Source of the DNA: Sphingopyxis sp. JAI128
GTDB taxonomy: Bacteria; Pseudomonadota; Alphaproteobacteria; Sphingomonadales; Sphingomonadaceae
NCBI RefSeq assembly: GCF_014207235.1
Contig: NZ_JACHDA010000010.1
Span: 62,001-126,000, forward strand
Reading direction: 5' to 3'
Length of the DNA stretch: 64,000 nt
Below the pieces are notes generated by a model. The model worked only from the letters and a program-made list of their open reading frames with translations. It searched no databases and was not told where the DNA came from. The translations under genes and the position numbers were made by a program. Position 1 is the first letter of the stretch. Every line of letters begins with the position of its first letter. This document shows, one piece after another, positions 54,097 through 61,700 of the stretch.

Positions 54097-54130
54097 AAAA
54101 AGGGGGCAGCCTCCCCCGAAGCCGCCCCCT
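54097..54130 (-). terminator. Rho-independent terminator of the second torF gene
   Basis: Arms AGGGGGCAGC and GCCGCCCCCT (54101-54110, 54121-54130) pair 9 of 10 bases with a ten-base loop, and TTTTT follows on the minus strand. Thirty bases from the porin stop at 54160. Confidence 0.75.
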
Positions 54131-54159
54131 TCGCGCGTGGTCGCTGACCCGTCAGGCGA

Positions 54160-54921
54160 TCAGAAAGAAACGCCCAGCGTAAGGACCACGGTTGGATCGT
54201 AAAGCGTGTCGAAGGCCTTGACCCCCGTCTTCTTGATGTCGGTGTCGACATATTGGACCGACAGCGTCGCCGGGCCGAGGACGTAGGAAGCGCCGAGCGA
54301 CCAGTCGACATAATTGCCGTCGGGCGCGGTCAGCGCGAGCGAGCCGTCGGCATAGCCGACCCCCGCGCTCAGCGTGATCGGCGTGTTCGGGACGCCATAG
54401 CCGAGGCCGAGGTTGAGATACCAGCTGTCGTCGCCCAGCGAATCCTGGTCCCAGGCATAGGCGACGGTGCCGGTCGCCGACAGCGGACCGATATCGTGCG
54501 ACAATTTCCCGATCGCTTCGAAATAGTCGGTCGGCGCGCCGCCGTCGTCACTGCCCGGATAGGTGTACCAGGTCACCCCGACGTCGATCGACGTGCCCGG
54601 CGCGATCTCCGTCGCATAGCCGCCGTAAAGGTCGAGTTCGAACTTGCCATAGGCGGGACTGTCGGGAAGCGACGATCCCCAGGTACCGACATAAAAACCG
54701 CTGTCGTGGCTGAGCGTCAGCGTCGGCTGCACCGCCACCTTTTCGTTCGACAGCGAAATGCCGCGGAAACGATAGTCGGACGTGACCGAAATCCCGCCCG
54801 AAAGCGTAAGCGGGCCGCCGGCTTCGCCGATCTCGGCCGATTCGTCCTGAGCGAAAGCCGGGCTCGACATCGCCGACGCAGCGAGCAACGCGCCGAAACA
54901 CAGCTTGCCAAAAAACTTCAT
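54160..54921 (-). CDS. TorF family putative porin, copy 2
   Basis: A 253-residue paralogue of copy 1 (signal peptide GKLCFGALLAASAMSSPAFA; ISVTSDYRFRGISLSNEKVAVQP). Also ends PTVVLTLGVSF. ATG at 54921; the region before has no coding homology. The 300 bp between the two porins hold its terminator and the upstream region of copy 1. Confidence 0.9.
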   Translation of the reverse strand: MKFFGKLCFGALLAASAMSSPAFAQDESAEIGEAGGPLTLSGGISVTSDYRFRGISLSNEKVAVQPTLTLSHDSGFYVGTWGSSLPDSPAYGKFELDLYGGYATEIAPGTSIDVGVTWYTYPGSDDGGAPTDYFEAIGKLSHDIGPLSATGTVAYAWDQDSLGDDSWYLNLGLGYGVPNTPITLSAGVGYADGSLALTAPDGNYVDWSLGASYVLGPATLSVQYVDTDIKKTGVKAFDTLYDPTVVLTLGVSF

Positions 54922-55174
54922 GGGTGATCCCCCTCGATAAACGGATCGTCCCGCCTGCCGCGCGCGTTCACGCCTCTTCATCCGGACCTGTAACGACGAA
55001 CCGGGGCAAAGTTGCGCATTATGCCGACAGGCACAAATGAAAATTGCCCGAAAGTTACGGATCGGTATCAAACTGTGTCTTTGACGCAACAACAAGCCCG
55101 CCGCGCGCTTCGCTTTGCCAAGCCGCGTCCGGGCGGCTAAAGAGCGTCGCCTGTCCCCTTTGCTGAGCCCCCTT

Positions 55175-56326
55175 ATGAGCGACCATAATCCCGGCCTGCG
55201 CCCCTGGCGCGACATTTCACGGCGGAACTGCCGCCAGATCATGGTCGGCGACGTCCCCGTCGGCGGCGGCGCGCCGATCACCGTCCAGACGATGACCAAC
55301 ACGCCGACCAGCGATCCGGTGGCGACGATCGACCAGATCCGCCGCTGCGAGGAGGCGGGCGCCGACCTGATCCGCGTCTCGTGCCCCGACACGGATTCGA
55401 CCGCCGCGCTCGGCAAGATCGTGCGCGCTGCGCGCATTCCGATCATCGCCGACATCCATTTCCACTATAAACGCGCCCTCGAAGCCGCCGACGCAGGCGC
55501 CGCCTGCCTGCGCATCAACCCTGGCAACATCGGCTCGTCGGAACGCGTCGGCGAGGTCGTCCGCGCCGCCAAGGCGAACGGCTGCGCAATCCGCATCGGC
55601 GTCAACGCGGGGTCGCTCGAAAAGGATCTGCTCGAAAAATATGGCGAGCCCTGTCCCGAGGCGCTCGTCGAAAGCGCGCTCGACCATATCAAGCTGCTCC
55701 AGGACCATGACTTCCACGACTATAAGGTCGCGGTGAAGGCGAGCGACGTATTCCTCGCGGTCGCCGCCTATGCGCAGCTTGCCGATGCGGTCGATTGCCC
55801 GCTGCACCTCGGGATCACCGAGGCGGGTGGGCTGATCGGCGGCACGGTCAAGTCGGCGCTCGGCATCGGCAACCTCCTCTGGGCCGGCATCGGCGACACG
55901 ATCCGCGTCAGCCTGTCGGCAGAACCCGAAGAGGAAGTGCGCGTCGGCTATGAAATATTGAAATCGCTGGGTCTCAGAACCCGCGGCGTCCGCGTCGTCT
56001 CCTGCCCGAGCTGCGCGCGGCAGGGCTTCGACGTGATCCGCACGGTGCAGGCGCTCGAGGATGCGCTCCAGCATATCAAGACTCCGATGTCGCTCTCCGT
56101 CCTCGGCTGCGTCGTCAACGGCCCCGGCGAGGCGCGCGAAACCGACATCGGCATCACCGGCGGCGGCAACGGCAAGCATATGGTCTATCTGTCGGGCGTT
56201 ACCGACCACCATGTCGAGGACGCCGACATGATCGCGCATATCGTGAAACTCGTCGAAGCGAAGGCGGCCGAGATCGACGCCGGCAGCGCGGTGAGCATGG
56301 ACACGCTCCACGGCAAGGCGGCTTGA
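55175..56326 (+). CDS. ispG: 4-hydroxy-3-methylbut-2-enyl-diphosphate synthase
   Basis: A 383-residue iron-sulfur enzyme of the MEP isoprenoid pathway (converts MEcPP to HMBPP). TIM-barrel part: [44 protein letters not shown]. Cluster ligands lie in [10 protein letters not shown] and [10 protein letters not shown]. Start ATG 55175 ([14 protein letters not shown]). Essential; standalone. Confidence 0.97.
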   Translation: MSDHNPGLRPWRDISRRNCRQIMVGDVPVGGGAPITVQTMTNTPTSDPVATIDQIRRCEEAGADLIRVSCPDTDSTAALGKIVRAARIPIIADIHFHYKRALEAADAGAACLRINPGNIGSSERVGEVVRAAKANGCAIRIGVNAGSLEKDLLEKYGEPCPEALVESALDHIKLLQDHDFHDYKVAVKASDVFLAVAAYAQLADAVDCPLHLGITEAGGLIGGTVKSALGIGNLLWAGIGDTIRVSLSAEPEEEVRVGYEILKSLGLRTRGVRVVSCPSCARQGFDVIRTVQALEDALQHIKTPMSLSVLGCVVNGPGEARETDIGITGGGNGKHMVYLSGVTDHHVEDADMIAHIVKLVEAKAAEIDAGSAVSMDTLHGKAA

Positions 56327-56738
56327 GCGGGACGTTATCGTTTGCGGGTTTCCGAACAGCCGCTGGCGCGGAAGCAGACATCCCCAATATTCGTCATACC
56401 CGCGAAGCCGAGGCCACCGATGTTATAACCCGGCCGGCGTCGGGTTGCGGATTGTCGTTAGCGAAGTCGAGGATGCCCATCGGGAAGCGTGGAGGGTAGC
56501 GGGGGATATCCGGCCGAGCAGCATGCAGATGCGGTCGTGGGAAGCGGGCTTTCATTTTATGCGGGCGCGCGTCCCGACGAGGAGCAGAGGCGCGGTCGTC
56601 GCCGCCAGCGAGATGCGACGCGACAACTCGAAACCATCGCCGCGTGCGAACGGGCCGCGGCAAAAAAGAGGCGAACTGTGCGATGCACGATCGGAGTTGT
56701 TTTCGCGAAGCGACAGCCCAGCTGCCTTGATCCATGTC
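56327..56738. other. Long intergenic region without a recognisable gene
   Basis: 412 bp between ispG and the PilZ gene. Open frames occur on both strands but their translations (Arg/Ala-rich, no family motifs) do not look like proteins. A degraded gene is possible; nothing firm is visible. Confidence 0.4.
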
Positions 56739-57455
56739 CTACCCAAGGCCCGTTAGTCCTGCGCCCGTGCTGGACGCAAAAGCTCCCGCATCGTCGCTTC
56801 CCTCTGTTCGCACCCCCGCGACATCGCCAAACCGAGCAATGCTTTCCAGAACCATGCGATCAAGCGGCTGGGTGAACCACAGACCGCCGCGCTTGCCGCG
56901 CGACCAGCGAATCAGTGCGCGCCTGCGCTGCTCTCCTCCCGGCAGGACAAGGTCGATTTCGTGTCCGGCTTTGAGGAGCGCGTCACAGACGTAACCCGCA
57001 CCCTGCTGCGAAATATCGACGAGATCGATGGGGTGCGAGCCATCGCGCAGGATCATTATAGCTTCCGCCTCTATAGGAAGGCGCAGCGCACGATACCCTT
57101 CTGCCCGCTGTTCCGATGCGAGGGCTTTCAGGGTCGCTGCGGCATCGATCTTACCGTCAAATATAACCCCGCAGCGTCCACCCTGTGCCCACACAATCCT
57201 GCCATGAACGCTGATCGTTTCCGAGAGCGCGATCGCGACCGCTTCGCCGACGGTCACGGACACATTTGCGGCGAGTTGCAGTCCATCATCCGAAATATTG
57301 CGAACGAGCCACAAGCCATCGTCGTCATTGCGCGTCACGCGGGCGATACGACGAATCGCCCGGTAGCGGCTCGATCCGCGTCGTTCATGCACTTCCCGAA
57401 TGTCTACTTCGGGGATGCGCCCATTCTCCCGATCCGGAATATCGTCGCTGTTCAT
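56739..57455 (-). CDS. Double PilZ-domain protein
   Basis: A 238-residue protein with two PilZ units. The first has the c-di-GMP motif RRGSSRYRAIRR with NISDDGLQL, the second LVDISQQGAGYVCDALL with VLPGGEQRRRALIRWSRG. ATG 57455 is used (GGAGGGG four bases away); a TTG at 57485 is the alternative. Probably a c-di-GMP responder, cytoplasmic. Confidence 0.85.
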   Translation of the reverse strand: MNSDDIPDRENGRIPEVDIREVHERRGSSRYRAIRRIARVTRNDDDGLWLVRNISDDGLQLAANVSVTVGEAVAIALSETISVHGRIVWAQGGRCGVIFDGKIDAAATLKALASEQRAEGYRALRLPIEAEAIMILRDGSHPIDLVDISQQGAGYVCDALLKAGHEIDLVLPGGEQRRRALIRWSRGKRGGLWFTQPLDRMVLESIARFGDVAGVRTEGSDDAGAFASSTGAGLTGLG

Positions 57456-57790
57456 CGCCCCTCCACAATCTGAGCGCAGGTTCAATCAAGCGAAGAACCA
57501 CGCGCAGCGATGTCCGGATTGCCTCCGGTTATGGAGAATATCGACCCTCGCCCGATATCCCGATCTGTGGCCCAAAGCGAACTCTATTCGTCTTTTCCGT
57601 AACGGCAAGGCCGACATTGGACGTCTGGTGACCCAATGCGGGAATTCGGAAACAAAGACTCGTCTTGCTTCTCCAGCGGCTCACCATCGCGCCTTTTTCA
57701 TTCAATTTTCTAGTTCACGTCCTTGCCAGGTATTCGATCCAACGCAACTATTGGAATCACCCATTCTCAGCATCGCGCAATCCTGGACAA
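57456..57790. other. Intergenic region, nothing recognised
   Basis: 335 bp between the PilZ gene and the sulfotransferase, AT-richer than most of the window. No hairpin, promoter or gene could be supported. Confidence 0.35.
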
Positions 57791-58603
57791 TCACACGACC
57801 CGAACGCCATGGACATTGGCTTGCGGGTTGAGCCAGAAGGCATCATTTTCGAAGCGGCGGAAAATGTCCGGCGGCAATATCGTGCTGCGCTCGTGCATCG
57901 CCACCTTATCTCGGACCGCGTGGAGGCCGGGCATCCCCGTGCGGGCGTCGAAAGCTTCGGTATCGAGATGCACGTCGTTGAAATCATGCCGGAACGGCGC
58001 TTCCCCGATGAAATCATAGACCGCCGCCATCGCTTTGGCAGGATCGCGCGCCAATGTTTCATACTGCAGCAGCATCAAATGACCGGCATGTTCGCCAAAA
58101 AAGGCGCTTTTCAACGCATTGTAAGAATAGCCCAACAGGCCGTCGCCCATGGCGAACCCATCCGCCCGGTGATAGACGGTGCTCCCGGTCTGGAAATTGA
58201 ACATGAAGGATGGACGGAGTGCGCTTTTCTGGATCGCCCTCTCGAGGCTGTCGATGATCCAGGACAGATGGCGCACGCAGGCGATGACCTTGAAGTCCGG
58301 ATAGAGCTCATTCAGCACGGGCAATTTGGCACACCATGTACGGCTGGTGTCGAAAATGGCGTCCCCTGTGAAATCCGCGCCATAATAACCCGCGAAAAGA
58401 CCCCGCAACACGCGCCGGCGCTGTTCATCGGTAATGAAGGTGGCCATTTCGTTGCGATCGCTCATCTCACCCAGCATGGCATCGATCATGCCGGCGACGG
58501 GGCTGCTCATATGCGCGTGAAATCGCGGGTTCTGCCGTAACAAAGCGGCGAGCAATGTCGAACCCGACCTGGGCAGGCCCGAGATGAAATATATCGGCCG
58601 CAC
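57791..58603 (-). CDS. Sulfotransferase family protein
   Basis: A 270-residue P-loop enzyme with the PAPS 5'-phosphosulfate loop FISGLPRSGSTLLAALL and the 3'-phosphate region ACVRHLSWIIDSLERA. Its codons are less GC-rich than its neighbours by eye, so it may have been acquired. Transfers sulfate from PAPS to an unknown acceptor. Next gene is the autotransporter. Confidence 0.9.
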   Translation of the reverse strand: MRPIYFISGLPRSGSTLLAALLRQNPRFHAHMSSPVAGMIDAMLGEMSDRNEMATFITDEQRRRVLRGLFAGYYGADFTGDAIFDTSRTWCAKLPVLNELYPDFKVIACVRHLSWIIDSLERAIQKSALRPSFMFNFQTGSTVYHRADGFAMGDGLLGYSYNALKSAFFGEHAGHLMLLQYETLARDPAKAMAAVYDFIGEAPFRHDFNDVHLDTEAFDARTGMPGLHAVRDKVAMHERSTILPPDIFRRFENDAFWLNPQANVHGVRVV

Positions 58604-58722
58604 GGCTTTCCCCTTTCTCCACGCACCGGAACGGCGATAGCGCGATCAGACCTTATTGGATACTCTCGGCATTAAATGCTCCGCCGCGGCGGGGGTAGGT
58701 GCCGCAGCGGAGCGTTCCGGCG

Positions 58723-61700
58723 TCAGAATTTCATCCTGAATCCCGCATTGCCGCGCAGGCTGTTGCTGTCGCCGAAGTCGTCGATCGCGGTGTCCGCGGA
58801 AATCTCCGCGAACAGGGTAAAGCGGTCGTCGTTCCAGCTGTAGCTGCCGCCGAGGCCGATCTCGCCCCACAGGCGTTCGTCACGGCGCGCGAGCGGCGTG
58901 CCGGAGACGCCGACGATGCTGCCGTCGAGCCATTCATGGCTGAGATTGACGATGCCATAAAGATGGCTGCGCCGGGTGCCGCCGCTGCCGTCCCAGCTCT
59001 TCTGGTGGTCGAGCGAGATGCCCCAGCGGGTCTTGAGGCTGCCGGTCCGGTCGGACGAAACTTTCGCGTCATGGGGATCGACGAAGCTGTCGAACCGCAC
59101 ATGCGAATAGATCATCTGGATCTGCGGCGTGATGCTGAGGCCCCCGCCCACGGGCGAGCGCTTGCCGACCTCGAGACTGAACGTCCCGCCCGAGCCGTGA
59201 TTATTGTCCGCGAGCGTACCGAGCACATCCGACTTGAGATCGCTGCGGAACCACGTCACTTGCGCCTGCGCGTCAGCATAGAAGCCGGTGCTTTCGTACC
59301 AGGTCAGCGTCGCGCCGACACCATAGCCGCTTGCATCGATCGAACCATCGCCGAAACGCGAGCGCACGCGCGCGTCCGCGGTGCCATAGCGGCCGTTGAT
59401 GCCTACGATAATCGTGTCCTCGGCATTGTCGACCAGCGCCTTGTCGAGCCCCGCCTGGAGCGACCAATTGTCGATGTCGAGATCGGTGCCGCTGGTCGAG
59501 AAGGCGGCTTCGGGACGGTGGCGGGTGCTTTCCATGCGCCCCCACATGCCGACGCCGCCCTGCGTGAAGCCGGACCATTGACGATTGCCGACCCGCTGCT
59601 GCAGCGTCGGCAGACGGTTGAGGGTCTGGAGCGTGGCCGCATAGCTTTCGTAGAGCGGCACACCGGGCTGGAAGAGCGGCCCCTGGGGCTCATTCGGCGC
59701 ATCGAGCAGCGCGGAGCGCAGATACCAGTCGCCATCGGCGGGAGTCGCGACGCCCCCTTGTAACAGCCGGTAACCGAAGGCCCCGGCGATCACTGCCGGA
59801 CTATCCTCGAAATTATAGTCGCCATTGAGCGTGAAGGTGCCCGCGGAGGTTCCGCCGGTCACATCGATGATCTTGATGCCCTCCACCGTCTGCGCGCCGA
59901 GGCCGCCGCGGTTCGTGACGCTGATCGAGGTGGTGCCCGACGTGCCGTTCGTCACGACGAGGCGATCGGTCTGCGAGGCGTCGCCGCCGAGCGCGGCTTC
60001 GATATCGAGGGTGCCGCCCGAACCCGTATAGCTGCCGCCCACCGTCAGCACACCGAACCCGTCGCGGCCTGGCGCGACGGTGCCGCTGTTGGTGAGATTG
60101 CCGACTGATCCGGTGCCTTCGAGGCGTCCGGCGCTGGCGATGGTCATCGCGCCGCCAAGCCTGCCGGTGATAGCCAGCGTCCCCGCCGCCACATTGGTCG
60201 TGCCGCCAAAGCCCGCATTGTCGCTGGTGACGAGCAAGGTGCCCGCGCCCGCTTTGGTCAGCGCGCCGGTGCCGGAGAAAGTGCCGCCATAAGTGAAGGT
60301 CGTGCCGTCGGCGGTCGCAATCGTGCCCGCGCCCGCCATCACGATGCCGCGCGTGCTGGCGAGGATGGCGCTGGTTGCGAGCGTGCCGCCGTCGAGCGTG
60401 ACCGCACCCGATGCGGCGCCGAGGTTGGCGTCGCTCGCGATCTGCACGGTGCCGCCGGTGATTCGGGTGCCGCCGGTATAATTGTTGGTGCCGCCAAGAA
60501 CGAGTGTTCCGGCGTCGGTCTTGACCAGCTCGGTGTCGCCAGACAGCGCCGCGTTGATCGTCGCTGTGAAGCCGGCGCCACCGGTGCTGCCGTCGCCGAC
60601 CCGGATGGTCGACTGCGGACCCGTGAGGGCAATGCCGCCGCCAGTGATAGTGTAGCCAGTCGCGGCGAACTGCATGCCCGCCGCGCTCACCTGGCCGAGA
60701 CCGTTGTCGACCGTTACTGTACCGCCGGTGCCGCCGAACACCGCGAAGGCGCCGTCGGTATAGGCGGCGTTCACCGCACCATTGGCATCGGTCCAGTTGT
60801 CGTTGCCCGTGCTGTTCTGCCAGATTCCGCTGCCGCCATTGATGACGCCATTATTCTTCGGTCCCGCCGCGCCGTCCCAGAAGTTGAGCGTAAGCCCCGC
60901 CGCGTTGACCAGATTTACCTGGCCAGCGATCGAGGTCTGCACGGTGACAGTGCCGCCCGGCATCGCGCCGAGCGTCAGCCCGTTGTCGGTCAGCGTGCCG
61001 CCATAGTTGAACATGCGGTAGACGCCGACATCGAAGGAACCGCCGGTTGGTACGGTTACGTCAATCGTGCCGTCGAGGATCAGATTGCCGCCGACATTCA
61101 CCAGATCGTTGAGCGCGCCGCCCGCGACGTTCGCCTCGCCGAACTCCCACGCAAGCCGCGAGCCGCTCGCAAGCGACAGATGGCCGCCGATGGTCAGCGT
61201 ACCCGCGCCACCCGCGCCCGGCGTCAGCGTCGCGTCGGAGGCGAGCGTCACGTCGCCGCCGATCATGCCGGTGCCGCCCAGGCTCGCGCCCGAAGCGACG
61301 CTGGTTACGCCCGCCGCACCCGTATAATTGCCGTTGACGAGCAAGGTGCCCGCCGTGACCGCCGTGCCGCCAGCGTAGCTGCCGGTGCCGTCCAGCGCGA
61401 GCGTGCCCGCGCCGCTCTTGGTCAGCGCGCCTGTGCCCGAGACTGCGCCGGTCAGGCTGAGGGTCGTTCCGCCATCGGTCAGGATCGTCCCCGCGCCCGC
61501 CAGATCGACCGCGCGCGCCGAGCCGAAGCTGGCGCTTGTATGGAATGTGCCGCCATTGAGGCTCAGCCCGCCTGCGACGTCGCCAAGGTTGGCGTCGCTC
61601 GAAACCCGCAGCGTCCCGCCAGTGACCGTGGTGCCGCCCGAATAGCTGTTCGTGCCGGTCAGCACGAGCGTGCCCGCATCGGTCTTCACCAATTGGCTGC

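Noticed and set aside
56394-56735. Minus-strand open frame of 113 codons near ispG
   Set aside because: Arg-rich, no motif, no ribosome binding site, and no conserved fragment I could recognise.
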